Shown here one piece after another: positions 26,267 through 35,123 of a stretch of DNA of 64,000 nt (within the stretch, counting starts at the first letter, position 1; every line of letters starts with the position of its first letter). The translations under genes were made by a program, and so were the position numbers. Origin of the DNA: DMER64 sp964542305. Lineage in GTDB: Bacteria; Bacteroidota; Bacteroidia; Bacteroidales; UBA932. The stretch covers positions 1 through 64,000 of the forward strand of contig CAZITX010000007.1 in the NCBI GenBank assembly GCA_964542305.1, in the 5' to 3' direction. The notes beneath the pieces are model-generated. The model did no database searches, was not told the DNA's origin, and saw nothing but the letters and a program-made list of their open reading frames with translations.

Positions 26267-27514
26267 TCAATACAGGTAGTACCGGGCAGACAGGCTGCGG
26301 AATGCTTCCGCATCTTTGTACCAGTAATCCCGTATGTCTTCAAACAGGTAACGTTCTGAAAATTTTTCTGTTATAAAAGGACTGCCGCAGACCCTGGTGA
26401 TCCGTTCCAGGTTGAATTCAATGCCCGGATCCAATTTATGCATTTCCTGTATGATGTAAAAATTCACATCGGTCAGGGGTGCAGCTGCAGGATCGGTAAT
26501 GTGCACCTGGACTCCCGTGAGTGTGGTTCCCTGTCCCCTGCTGTAAAAAGGCCTGAAATAAATGGGTCTGAAATGCAGGCCGGGCAGTTCAAGGCCATTC
26601 ATGGCCCGGGCCAGTTCTTCCGGGTTGATGGTACTGTCTACCGGAGCAAACAATTGGAATGGAAGTGTGTAACCTACTCCAATGGAAACAGCACTAAGAT
26701 CCCCGGCGATACCGCTTAACGGGTAAAAGAAGGCAGTTATGGCCTGGGGAATGTGCGGAGAAGATGCAATCCATTGCAAACCGGTCTTGTCGTAAAACAT
26801 ATCCCTTGTCCATCCTTCCATGGGTACTACATGGAGTTTGCACTGAGCACTTTCACCGGGACGGGCACCTGATCCCAGCATGCGTTCCCCGTTAAGCAAC
26901 AGGGCCAATTCACCGCAGGTCAAACCGTAAACGTAAGGTATCCTGAACTGGCTCACAAAAGTGAAGCACCCGTCTTCCACGTAACAACCTTCCACTTTCA
27001 GTCCTCCAATGGGATTGGGTCTGTCCAGTACCACAAATTCAATACCCGATTCCGCACAGGCTTCCATTGCCAGTCCCATGGTGGAAATATAGGTGAAGGA
27101 ACGGGACCCGATATCCTGGATATCGTATACCAGCACATCAATGTTCTGTAGCATTTCCGGTGTGGGTTTGCGGGTGCTCCCGTAAAGGGAATAAACGGGG
27201 ATCCCTGTTACCGGGTCGTTCTGGGTCTCAATGTGATCCCCTGCGTGAACGTCTCCGCGTACCCCGTGTTCGGGACCGTAAAGGGCCACCAGGTTGACAC
27301 CCGGGGCTTCATGTAAAATATCTATGGTAGATTTGAGCGAATTATCCACTCCCGTGGGATTTGTAATAAGCCCTACCCGTTTCCCCTGCAGGCAGGCAAA
27401 ATTAGATTCCTTAAGAACTTCAATACCGGTTTTGAATTCCGTTTCCCCCGACCGGCAGGATACAGACAGTAGCATCAGCATCATTGCCAATGTACCCTGA
27501 AGAATAGTTTTCAT
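26267..27514 (-). CDS. namZ: NamZ-like exo-beta-N-acetylmuramidase (DUF1343) lipoprotein
   Basis: A 415-aa lipoprotein with C20 in LLSVSC. The mature part is DUF1343 from end to end: GLITNPTGVDNSLKST, ALYGPEHGVRGD (the conserved GPEHG, residues 80-84), VYDIQDIGSRSFTYISTMG and VLDRPNPIGG. DUF1343 proteins of Bacillus and Tannerella have been shown to be exo-beta-N-acetylmuramidases that remove terminal MurNAc from muropeptide glycans. The upstream permease and downstream kinase/nucleotidyltransferase fit a route that releases, imports and activates MurNAc. Spacing to both neighbours is 11-15 bases. Confidence 0.9.
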   Translation of the reverse strand: MKTILQGTLAMMLMLLSVSCRSGETEFKTGIEVLKESNFACLQGKRVGLITNPTGVDNSLKSTIDILHEAPGVNLVALYGPEHGVRGDVHAGDHIETQNDPVTGIPVYSLYGSTRKPTPEMLQNIDVLVYDIQDIGSRSFTYISTMGLAMEACAESGIEFVVLDRPNPIGGLKVEGCYVEDGCFTFVSQFRIPYVYGLTCGELALLLNGERMLGSGARPGESAQCKLHVVPMEGWTRDMFYDKTGLQWIASSPHIPQAITAFFYPLSGIAGDLSAVSIGVGYTLPFQLFAPVDSTINPEELARAMNGLELPGLHFRPIYFRPFYSRGQGTTLTGVQVHITDPAAAPLTDVNFYIIQEMHKLDPGIEFNLERITRVCGSPFITEKFSERYLFEDIRDYWYKDAEAFRSLSARYYLY

Positions 27515-27529
27515 AATTATTAGGATTAG

Positions 27530-28834
27530 TTATTTTTTTCCGTAATCGGCAGGCAGTTTCCTGCTTACCAGTATGGAGGCAAATATCCCGGGTAATGTAC
27601 ACAGGCAGACAAACCAGAAGAATTTTTCATATCCCAGGGCTTCCTGTATGGCTCCGGCTGCCATCCCGGGCAACATCATCCCCAATGCCATAAACCCTGT
27701 ACCGATTGCATAATGAGATGTCTTGTGTTCTCCGTTGGCTACATAGATCAGGTACAACATAAAGGCGGTAAATCCAAACCCGTACCCGAGTTGTTCAAAA
27801 GCCACCGAAACGATCACTACCCATACGTTTTGTGGCATAGTAGCTGCCATAAATACGTAAAGCAGATCCGGCAAGTTGATGGCCAAAGCCATGGGAAGGA
27901 TCCATTTTTTCAAACCACCCCGCGAAACAGCTATACCTCCTATGATACCCCCTAACAACAAAGCGATTACACCTATTGTACCGTAAACCATGCCTACCGT
28001 TGCGGTTGGCAATTCCAATCCTCCCGCCTGCGGAGTGTCCAGTAAAAACGGGGAAGCGATTTTGACCAGCTGGGATTCCCCCAACCGGTAGGTCAATATG
28101 AAAAAGAATACCAGTCCCAGGTCTTTCTTTTTGAAGAAGGAACCGAAAGTGAGGAAAAAGTCTTTTAAAAGCCCTACAGGCGTGATGCTTTCGCGGGATA
28201 CATCGCTCACCGGCCTGGGAAGAACAAATTTATGGTACAGTGTCAGGATCAGGAACAACGCAGCCAGCAGGTAGAACGACAGGCTCCATGCCAAAGGGAT
28301 GTTCCCGCCAACAGACGGGAATATTTTGCCTTCCTCCATCAGCCCGGCAAACATAACCAGGATACCCTGTCCGAAAATAGTGGCAAAGCGGTAAAACGTA
28401 TTCCTGATGCCCACAAAGAAAGATTGTTCTCCCTGTGACAAGGCCAGCATATAAAATCCGTCGGCGGCTATATCGTGGGTTGCGGAACTGAAGGCCATGA
28501 GCCAGAAAAAAGCCAGTGTTACCTGCACGTAAAAAGTCGTTGGAATGAAGAAAGCCACACCGGCAAAACCTACTGCTATAAAACTTTGCATCAGGACTAC
28601 CCAGAGCCTTTTGGTTTTGATCAGATCAACAAACGGGCTCCACAGGGGTTTGATCACCCAGGGCAAATATAACCAACTGGTATAAAGAGCAATATCTGTG
28701 TTTGACAATCCCAGCCGTTTGTACATGATCACGGCTATAGTCATTACGGCGACGTAAGGCAGACCCTGGGCAAAATACAACGTGGGGATCCACGACCAGG
28801 CATTTCTTTTTTTAACGGGAGAAGGTGCGTCCAT
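27530..28834 (-). CDS. AmpG/MurT-like MFS muropeptide or MurNAc permease
   Basis: A 434-aa MFS transporter with about 12 membrane spans. The N-terminal block LYFAQGLPYVAVMTIAVIM and SWLYLPWVIKPLWSPFVD are hallmarks of the AmpG family (AmpG reads YxxQGxP and LPWxxKxxWxP). Its ATG overlaps the SpoIID stop (ATGA), preferable to the TTG three bases upstream. AmpG imports anhydro-muropeptides in proteobacteria; a related Tannerella carrier imports MurNAc. The operon context supports one of these substrates. It has no extra domains and a normal length. Confidence 0.9.
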   Translation of the reverse strand: MDAPSPVKKRNAWSWIPTLYFAQGLPYVAVMTIAVIMYKRLGLSNTDIALYTSWLYLPWVIKPLWSPFVDLIKTKRLWVVLMQSFIAVGFAGVAFFIPTTFYVQVTLAFFWLMAFSSATHDIAADGFYMLALSQGEQSFFVGIRNTFYRFATIFGQGILVMFAGLMEEGKIFPSVGGNIPLAWSLSFYLLAALFLILTLYHKFVLPRPVSDVSRESITPVGLLKDFFLTFGSFFKKKDLGLVFFFILTYRLGESQLVKIASPFLLDTPQAGGLELPTATVGMVYGTIGVIALLLGGIIGGIAVSRGGLKKWILPMALAINLPDLLYVFMAATMPQNVWVVIVSVAFEQLGYGFGFTAFMLYLIYVANGEHKTSHYAIGTGFMALGMMLPGMAAGAIQEALGYEKFFWFVCLCTLPGIFASILVSRKLPADYGKK

Positions 28835-30138
28835 CAATAAATCTTTTGGATCCGGGAACCCGGGTAATAATGTTGCAGTATTTCTTTATAAGCATACCCC
28901 TTGGCTGCCATAACGGCCCCTCCGATCTGGCAAAGACCCACTCCGTGGCCCCAGCCGGCTCCGTAAAGGGTAAAAATGCCTTCACGTTTGACTGGAATGA
29001 AAGCCGAGGAATACAGGTGGGATTCGGAAAGAGCCTTCCTGATAAGGAGGTCTTTCCCTATTACAAGCGTTTGTTTTGTGCCCACAATCTTCAGGCGGGA
29101 GATCCTGCCCGAGGTGCCTCTTTCCACAGGAATAAGTTCTTGCACCAGTCCAAAATCAACGCCAATGCGTCTTTTGATCAGATCCGTAAGTTCTTCTGCC
29201 GTGAAAGTCACTTCCCACCGGTAAAAACCAGTGGTTTCCCTGTCGTAAGTATTCAGAACCTGGGAAAGAATTTCCTGGTCACCGGTATTGCAGAAAGCGG
29301 GAGGCTGGCTGCGGATCCATATCTCGGCCTGAACGGGATCGGAAAGATCCGGAAAGGGGACTTCCGGGGGAAACGCCTCTCCATCGTATTTTCCCTTTAA
29401 ATAAGGGGGATCTTCCGGTTCCCATGAAGTTGAGAACTTTTCCATAAAACCGCCGCAACATTTAGAAAACCGTGCATCGCAGATGTTGCCGCCGAAAGTG
29501 AGTACTTCTCCGGCCGTTTTCATAACGGCACCGGTTACGTTGTCTATGGACTGTGACGGCCTGGTTATTCCCTGGTAACGCTGGCAATGGTCATCGGCAC
29601 AAACATCAAACAGGGTATGGTCTTCGCGGTCCCACCATTTGATCCATTCGGTTTCAGTTCTGAGCTCACTCCGGTATTCTTTTTTTTGCTGCTCGATCCC
29701 TTTTCTTTTTTCGATCTGCGAAAGCAACCAGCTGCGGGATATTACGGCATGCGCTTTCAAATAATCAGGTGAGCTGGTGGCACTCATTTCCGAGGCAATT
29801 ACGCTGATCAGGTAATCTTCCACAGGAAGAACGTTTATTGCACGTACCATACCATCTTCCGGTATAAGCACAAGTGATCCCTTAAAACGCTGGTCTTCCT
29901 TTCGTTCCCAATGAAATTCAATTCCAATGACCACATCCTTCAAGACAAAAGACGATCCGGGATCATCGGGCCGGAAAACGAATTTGTCTTCTGTTTTGTC
30001 TTGAAAAAGGATTTTCCCGTTTTCAGCAAATGCAGTGAAATCTCCTGAAAAATTCCCGAAGTCGCCTTCCAGAGTAAAAGAAACGGACGGTGCCCTCAGG
30101 ATCCCTACTTCAATTGTTTTCTGGCTTGTAATTCCCAT
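28834..30138 (-). CDS. SpoIID/LytB domain protein (peptidoglycan lytic enzyme or amidase enhancer)
   Basis: A 434-aa protein. The SpoIID signature lies around residues 110-140: DYLISVIASEMSATSSPDY, with the catalytic-type glutamate in SEM, then LKAHAVISRSWLL. A second block HGVGLCQIGGAVMAAKGY is the conserved C-terminal GHGxGxxQ motif. SpoIID is a lytic transglycosylase acting on glycan strands stripped of stem peptides. No obvious signal peptide is seen, which is odd for such an enzyme and leaves its location unclear. It overlaps the GT2 gene by 34 bases and the permease gene by ATGA. Confidence 0.87.
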   Translation of the reverse strand: MGITSQKTIEVGILRAPSVSFTLEGDFGNFSGDFTAFAENGKILFQDKTEDKFVFRPDDPGSSFVLKDVVIGIEFHWERKEDQRFKGSLVLIPEDGMVRAINVLPVEDYLISVIASEMSATSSPDYLKAHAVISRSWLLSQIEKRKGIEQQKKEYRSELRTETEWIKWWDREDHTLFDVCADDHCQRYQGITRPSQSIDNVTGAVMKTAGEVLTFGGNICDARFSKCCGGFMEKFSTSWEPEDPPYLKGKYDGEAFPPEVPFPDLSDPVQAEIWIRSQPPAFCNTGDQEILSQVLNTYDRETTGFYRWEVTFTAEELTDLIKRRIGVDFGLVQELIPVERGTSGRISRLKIVGTKQTLVIGKDLLIRKALSESHLYSSAFIPVKREGIFTLYGAGWGHGVGLCQIGGAVMAAKGYAYKEILQHYYPGSRIQKIY

Positions 30139-31559
30139 GTTCTCAGCCTGTCTTTATAAAGGTTATTCGCATTGACTTTTTCAGGTTCCAGTGCCGCATC
30201 GGAATTGCCTTCCCAACGGCGGCAATTGTAGACTACATCGTAAATGCGGCCTATTTGGTATTTCCTGGAGAAATTCAGGCCCAGGCCGTAATCTTCCCCG
30301 TAATTGGTGTTGGGCAACAGGATATCCCGTAAAATGGGTGCATAGAACGCCCTTGGCGCACCCAATCCATTAATTCTGAGTGCATTGTTCCTGCCGTTTT
30401 CGGGAGTCCATTCCCGGTGATCAATGATGCCCGGAGGCAGCGTGTTCATCTGGAAATCAGTCATCCGGTAAGTTCCTATGATCATACCGCACTGCTGCTC
30501 GTAAAAAGCCTTAACGATCTTTTCCAATGAGTCCGGTCCGGAGTAGACATCGTCACTATCCAGCTGTACCAGGAATTTTCCGCATTTTGGATGATGCAGC
30601 GCCGTATTCCACAACCCTCCCACGAACAGATCTTTACGTTCAGGGGTAATGACTATCAGGCGCGGATCGTTTTCAAATTTTTTCAGAATGTTCAGGGTAT
30701 TGTCTGTACTGTGATGATTAACGGCTATGACATTGAATTTGAAACCGGGCTCCTGTGAGAGTGCCGATCTTACGGCATCTTCTATGGTACGTTCCCGGTT
30801 GAATACCGGTATCATGACAGTGGCCTCGTATTCAAACGTTTCCCGGTTCAGGTCTACCGGGGTAAAGACGGGAGACAAATAAGCTCCTACAGCTTTCAGG
30901 TGTTCGGTACAGGCTTTTTCCATATCAATCTGGACGTCCCTGTTTTTGGGATCTACGTAATCGAACAACTTCTCTCCAGATTTACGGGTATCGGTTTCAA
31001 TCTCTGTATATAAAACCTCGTTGATATGTACCAAAGGAGCCATTCTGCTCACCGTAAGCCGCAAATTGTATTGACCGGCATAAGGATATGATATATTGGT
31101 TTGAGCTGCAGCCTTTTTCAGGATGGCCGTGTTGTAGAGGAGCACCGACCCAAAATTAAAATCATCGCGTAAAGCCCCCTCCTGGCATTCAATAAGGGGC
31201 ATTTTCCTGCGTTGTCCGTTAATTATCTGGTAATGATCTGCATACAACATCCCTGCCTGCGTGTCGTCTCCAAGACGTACCATACGTTCCAGGGCAAAAT
31301 AACCGGGTTCCAGTGTGGTGTATTTGGTATAGATAAGTGTGTAATCAGACGCGGACATTTCAGCGATCTTTGCAACAGTTGAAGAAGAGGAAAGATTGTC
31401 AACCGGTATCACTTCAAGTCCGGTATGGGACAAGTCCACCCCGGGGTCTGTATTTAGTAAGTATATCCGGTTAATAATGGACAACGGTTTCAGGTGTGCC
31501 AGCGTAACAGCTATCTGGTTCTTATCTGCCGCCGGAATAAAACAATCTATACGTTTCAT
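30105..31559 (-). CDS. Two-module GT2-like glycosyltransferase
   Basis: A 484-aa cytoplasmic protein. Residues about 1-225 resemble a worn GT2 domain (IDCFIPAADKNQIAVTLAHL, SASDYTLIYTKYTTLEPGYF) without a clear DxD. Residues about 245-484 form an intact GT2: VMIPVFNRERTIEDAVRSAL, VNHHSTDNTLNIL, LVQLDSDDVYSGPDS (DxD) and YGEDYGLGL, the ED catalytic-base region. It is the first gene of the eight-gene salvage operon and is driven by the promoter in the divergent gap. Why a glycosyltransferase leads this operon is unclear; the acceptor may be a cell-wall or lipid-linked sugar. Confidence 0.85.
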   Translation of the reverse strand: MKRIDCFIPAADKNQIAVTLAHLKPLSIINRIYLLNTDPGVDLSHTGLEVIPVDNLSSSSTVAKIAEMSASDYTLIYTKYTTLEPGYFALERMVRLGDDTQAGMLYADHYQIINGQRRKMPLIECQEGALRDDFNFGSVLLYNTAILKKAAAQTNISYPYAGQYNLRLTVSRMAPLVHINEVLYTEIETDTRKSGEKLFDYVDPKNRDVQIDMEKACTEHLKAVGAYLSPVFTPVDLNRETFEYEATVMIPVFNRERTIEDAVRSALSQEPGFKFNVIAVNHHSTDNTLNILKKFENDPRLIVITPERKDLFVGGLWNTALHHPKCGKFLVQLDSDDVYSGPDSLEKIVKAFYEQQCGMIIGTYRMTDFQMNTLPPGIIDHREWTPENGRNNALRINGLGAPRAFYAPILRDILLPNTNYGEDYGLGLNFSRKYQIGRIYDVVYNCRRWEGNSDAALEPEKVNANNLYKDRLRTWELQARKQLK

Positions 31560-31591
31560 GAAAAAAAGGGTTAGTTTTTTGATTTAGCTAA

Positions 31592-31599
31592 CAAAGGTA
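31592..31599 (-). promoter_or_regulatory. -7 box of the peptidoglycan-salvage operon
   Basis: On the minus strand this reads TACCTTTG, a full TAnnTTTG match, 32 bases before the GT2 start within the 82-base divergent gap. It faces the + strand box at 31612-31619, so the gap acts as a bidirectional promoter. Confidence 0.6.
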
Positions 31600-31611
31600 C
31601 AATCTTTTTGC

Positions 31612-31619
31612 TATTTTTG
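31612..31619 (+). promoter_or_regulatory. -7 box of the TonB/DUF4249 operon
   Basis: TATTTTTG fits TAnnTTTG and lies 22 bases before the start of the unknown secreted protein. It is only 12 bases from the opposing minus-strand box, so polymerases would compete for the same region. Confidence 0.55.
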
Positions 31620-31641
31620 CCGACTGTAACTAAAAACAACG

Positions 31642-32364
31642 ATGACCCGAACCTGTTCCGTACTTTTTTTTCTTTTGCTCTCTGTACTCCCGGCTTTCAA
31701 TAAATTTCTAAGTGCACAGGATACAACTCCTGTGATTAAGTATTACCAGGAAGAGAGCGGCGTTTTTTCGCCTTTGTACAATGGCAAAATTCCGCCCGAA
31801 TACAGAATGCTTCACGACGGTACTTATTTTCTTGAATCTGGGGAGTATTACACCGGCACGGTAGTCTACAACGGAAAACGATACGTTGACATACAATTGA
31901 ACCTGAACGCGCACCTGGATGAACTGTATGTAAAAATACCCATGTACAATTCCATTACCATTCTGCTGAAAGCTCACGTAGAATCTTTTTCCATGGACAA
32001 TATGAAATTTGTGCATATTGTCAGGGACCTTTTTCCCAGGGCTCCGGAAACCGGTTATTACCGTGTATTGTTTTCCGGAGATGAGATCATGGTTGTGAAA
32101 AAGACAAAAAAACTGATGAACAGTGCCACTCCGGATGTTGAAATGACAGTAACACACGTTTTTAACGAAAGCAACTCCTGGTATATAGTCAGGGACGGTA
32201 TTTTTCATCCTGTAAACAGAAAAGCATCTGTTTTACGTGTATTACGTGATAAACGAAAAGATCTGAACCGGTATATCAGAGAAAACAAACTGGGTTTCGG
32301 TAAAGAAGACAGGGATGCTTCCCTGGCTTCCTGTGCTGCCCGCTACGAACAGGAAGGATTATGA
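31642..32364 (+). CDS. Unknown secreted 240-aa protein
   Basis: No known domain recognised. A signal peptide is clear (CSVLFFLLLSVLPAFNKFLSA, cleavage before QDTT). The mature part is rich in tyrosine and beta-type segments (YFLESGEYYTGTVVYNGK, YVKIPMYNSITILLKAHVE) and ends in a basic helix (RVLRDKRKDLNRYIRENKLGF). Its ATG follows the bidirectional promoter, and the TonB receptor start overlaps its stop by ATGA. It probably works with the receptor at the cell envelope, for example as a periplasmic or surface accessory. Function unknown. Confidence 0.82.
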   Translation: MTRTCSVLFFLLLSVLPAFNKFLSAQDTTPVIKYYQEESGVFSPLYNGKIPPEYRMLHDGTYFLESGEYYTGTVVYNGKRYVDIQLNLNAHLDELYVKIPMYNSITILLKAHVESFSMDNMKFVHIVRDLFPRAPETGYYRVLFSGDEIMVVKKTKKLMNSATPDVEMTVTHVFNESNSWYIVRDGIFHPVNRKASVLRVLRDKRKDLNRYIRENKLGFGKEDRDASLASCAARYEQEGL

Positions 32365-35123
32365 AAGGACTAAGAAGCACAGGAAAAACCCTCACTCTTT
32401 TTTTATTATTCCTGACCTGCCATGTGACGGGATGGTCGCAGGACACTTACAGGTTTCGTTATGTTACCCTGGATTCCATTGTGCATGCATTGGAGAACCG
32501 TACCCCAAACCGCTTTTATTACGCACCGGTACAGACAGATACGTTGTTGCTGAGCCTTGAGGCTACACAGGATAAGGTATTGGAAGTGCTGAACCGGGAA
32601 CTGCAAAAAAATGATTTTTCCCTGAACTATATCGGCAAAAATAAATGGGCTGTTATCAAAGGCTCTCTGATCACCAGGATACCCGATGTATTTTTTGCCG
32701 ATTCACTTGAAAACGGACTGCATAGCGAAAAAGAACTGGCAAAAATGGAAAACGGCAGTGCCCGTTCAGCCGATTCAGAGAACCGGCTGTATACACTGGG
32801 TGATCCGTTGCAGTCTGAACAAGGCGGTAACGTTTTGCTGACAGGATACGTCCGCGATCATTTGACAGGGGAACCTGTGGCCGGCATCACGATCCTTTCC
32901 GAGGACAAAAAGCATTACGCGATGTCCGATACGTATGGGTTCTATTCCCTTACTCTCCCCCGCGGGTACAACACCATTATGATACAGGGTTTCGGGTATG
33001 AAGATTCCCGGCGTTACGTGCGCATCTTTTCTGACAGTTCACTGGATCTGAACATTGCCGAGGAAGTCTTCTCTCTGCAAGGAATCGTAGTGTCTGCGGA
33101 AAAAATGGAAAACGTGCGTAATGTAAAACTGGGGCTGGAGCGTGTAAGGGCAGACAGGATCCGTCATATTCCCATGGTTTTTGGTGAAGCCGACATAATC
33201 AAAGCCGTTCTGACATTGCCCGGCGTAAAATCAGTAGGCGAAGCCTCCGGCGGTTTTAATGTACGTGGAGGAGCTACCGATCAAAACCTGATCCTTTTCA
33301 ACCAGGGGACTATATACAACTCATCCCATCTTTTCGGACTTTTCTCGCTCTTCAATAACGATGTGATCAGCAACCTGGAGCTTTACAAAAGTTCGGTTCC
33401 GGCCCGTTACGGAGGCAGAATTTCTTCCGTTTTGGAGGTGAATTCAAGGGAAGGCAACAAAAACCGCTTTACCGGATCGGCCGGGATTGGTCTTCTGACG
33501 ACCAAACTTACGCTGGAAGGGCCCATAGTAAAAGACAGGACTTCAATTTTGGTTGCCGGAAGGACCACATACTCGGACTGGTTAATGGGCATTATTCCCG
33601 AAGAAAGCGGGTATAACGACGGCACTGCAAACTTCTACGATCTTAATGCCGGAATCTCACACCGCTTTAACCAAAACAATCATTTGTATGTGAACGGTTA
33701 CTTCTCGAGAGACCGATTCTCTTTCAACAAGGACATATCTTACCGTTACCAGAATATCAATACATCGGCAAGATTCAGAAGTATTCTGACAGACCGTACA
33801 GATATGGTACTGTCCGGTGCATACGATAAATACAGTTACCATACACAGGATACCACAAACAGTGCCATGGCTTACGATATGGCATTTTCCCTGCAGCAAA
33901 CCAGTCTGAAAGCCGATTTTACAACACGTTTAAGCGATTCGCACAAGCTGAATTACGGGGTCAACGGATTTTATTATTTCCTGGATCCGGGAACTTACCT
34001 GCCTTTTAATGACAAATCGCTTGTAGTACCGGATAAGTTGCAACGGGAACAGGCTTTGGAAACGGCTTTCTATATCAGTGACACATGGGATATTACACCT
34101 GAATTTTCAGTGGAAATGGGGATTCGCTACAATTACTTCGCCGCCCTGGGACCAAAAGACTATTACCTCTACGATCCCACCGTACCTCGTGCCATAGAAT
34201 CGATTACCGACACAGTTTCCGTTGCCGGCGGAAAAACCGTAGCTCCTTATCACGGACCCGAATTCAGATTGTCCATGCGTTATGCGTTCACTTCTGATTT
34301 CTCCATAAAAGCGGGATTCAACAGCATGCGCCAGAACATTCATATGTTGTCCAATACAACGGTCATATCTCCAACGGATATCTGGAAGCTTTCCGATGCC
34401 AACATAAGGCCGCAAAAAGGCTGGCAAGCAGCTATGGGTTTATATAAAAACCTAATGAACAACACGTTGGAAGTTTCTGTAGAAGGATATTACAAAAACA
34501 TGGACCGGTACCTGGATTATGCTTCTTCGGCACGTTTGCTGATGAATCATCATATAGAGACCGACGTGATAGAGACCCGGGGAAGGGCATATGGTGTGGA
34601 AGTTATGCTTAAACGTTCGCTGGGACGTTTGAACGGATGGCTTTCTTATACTTATTCGCGTACGGAACTGTGCCAAAACGATCCCAGGGTGACAAACCCC
34701 GTGAACAACGGTAACTGGTACCCGGCTCCATACGACAAACCACACGATCTGAAAATGGTGGGAAATTTCAAATTTACTCACCGTTTCAGCCTGTCTGTAA
34801 ATCTGGATTACAGCACCGGCAGGCCCATAACCATGCCCGTGGGAACGTATAACTATGCCGGAGGATGGAGGCTTATGTACGGAGACCGGAACAGTCACCG
34901 TATACCTGATTATTTCCGGTTGGACATTTCTTTTAACGTGGAACCTTCACATAAGCTTACCTTGCTGACTCACAGCTCCTTTACTTTTGGAGTTTACAAC
35001 GTAACCGGAAGAAAGAATCCCTACTCCGTTTTCTTCCGTACGGAAAACAATACCATTAATTCGTATATGCTTTCCATTTTCGGATGTCCCATCCCGTACA
35101 TTACCTATAACATCAGATTTTAA
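32361..35123 (+). CDS. TonB-dependent receptor with STN-like and carboxypeptidase-regulatory domains
   Basis: A 920-aa outer-membrane receptor. Signal peptide about 1-31 (LTLFLLFLTCHVTGWSQ). Residues about 33-110 look like an STN (secretin/TonB short N-terminal) domain, as in transducer-type receptors. About 155-240 is a carboxypeptidase-regulatory-like beta-sandwich (LTGYVRDHLTGEPVAGITI). About 265-370 is the plug (SGGFNVRGGATDQNLILFNQ, split by family motifs, and SSVPARYGGRISSVLEV). The rest is a beta-barrel ending in aromatic ITYNIRF. The DUF4249 lipoprotein gene follows with TAATG overlap. The ligand is unknown; no sigma/anti-sigma pair is adjacent although an STN domain often signals to one. 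Confidence 0.93.
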   Translation: MKGLRSTGKTLTLFLLFLTCHVTGWSQDTYRFRYVTLDSIVHALENRTPNRFYYAPVQTDTLLLSLEATQDKVLEVLNRELQKNDFSLNYIGKNKWAVIKGSLITRIPDVFFADSLENGLHSEKELAKMENGSARSADSENRLYTLGDPLQSEQGGNVLLTGYVRDHLTGEPVAGITILSEDKKHYAMSDTYGFYSLTLPRGYNTIMIQGFGYEDSRRYVRIFSDSSLDLNIAEEVFSLQGIVVSAEKMENVRNVKLGLERVRADRIRHIPMVFGEADIIKAVLTLPGVKSVGEASGGFNVRGGATDQNLILFNQGTIYNSSHLFGLFSLFNNDVISNLELYKSSVPARYGGRISSVLEVNSREGNKNRFTGSAGIGLLTTKLTLEGPIVKDRTSILVAGRTTYSDWLMGIIPEESGYNDGTANFYDLNAGISHRFNQNNHLYVNGYFSRDRFSFNKDISYRYQNINTSARFRSILTDRTDMVLSGAYDKYSYHTQDTTNSAMAYDMAFSLQQTSLKADFTTRLSDSHKLNYGVNGFYYFLDPGTYLPFNDKSLVVPDKLQREQALETAFYISDTWDITPEFSVEMGIRYNYFAALGPKDYYLYDPTVPRAIESITDTVSVAGGKTVAPYHGPEFRLSMRYAFTSDFSIKAGFNSMRQNIHMLSNTTVISPTDIWKLSDANIRPQKGWQAAMGLYKNLMNNTLEVSVEGYYKNMDRYLDYASSARLLMNHHIETDVIETRGRAYGVEVMLKRSLGRLNGWLSYTYSRTELCQNDPRVTNPVNNGNWYPAPYDKPHDLKMVGNFKFTHRFSLSVNLDYSTGRPITMPVGTYNYAGGWRLMYGDRNSHRIPDYFRLDISFNVEPSHKLTLLTHSSFTFGVYNVTGRKNPYSVFFRTENNTINSYMLSIFGCPIPYITYNIRF

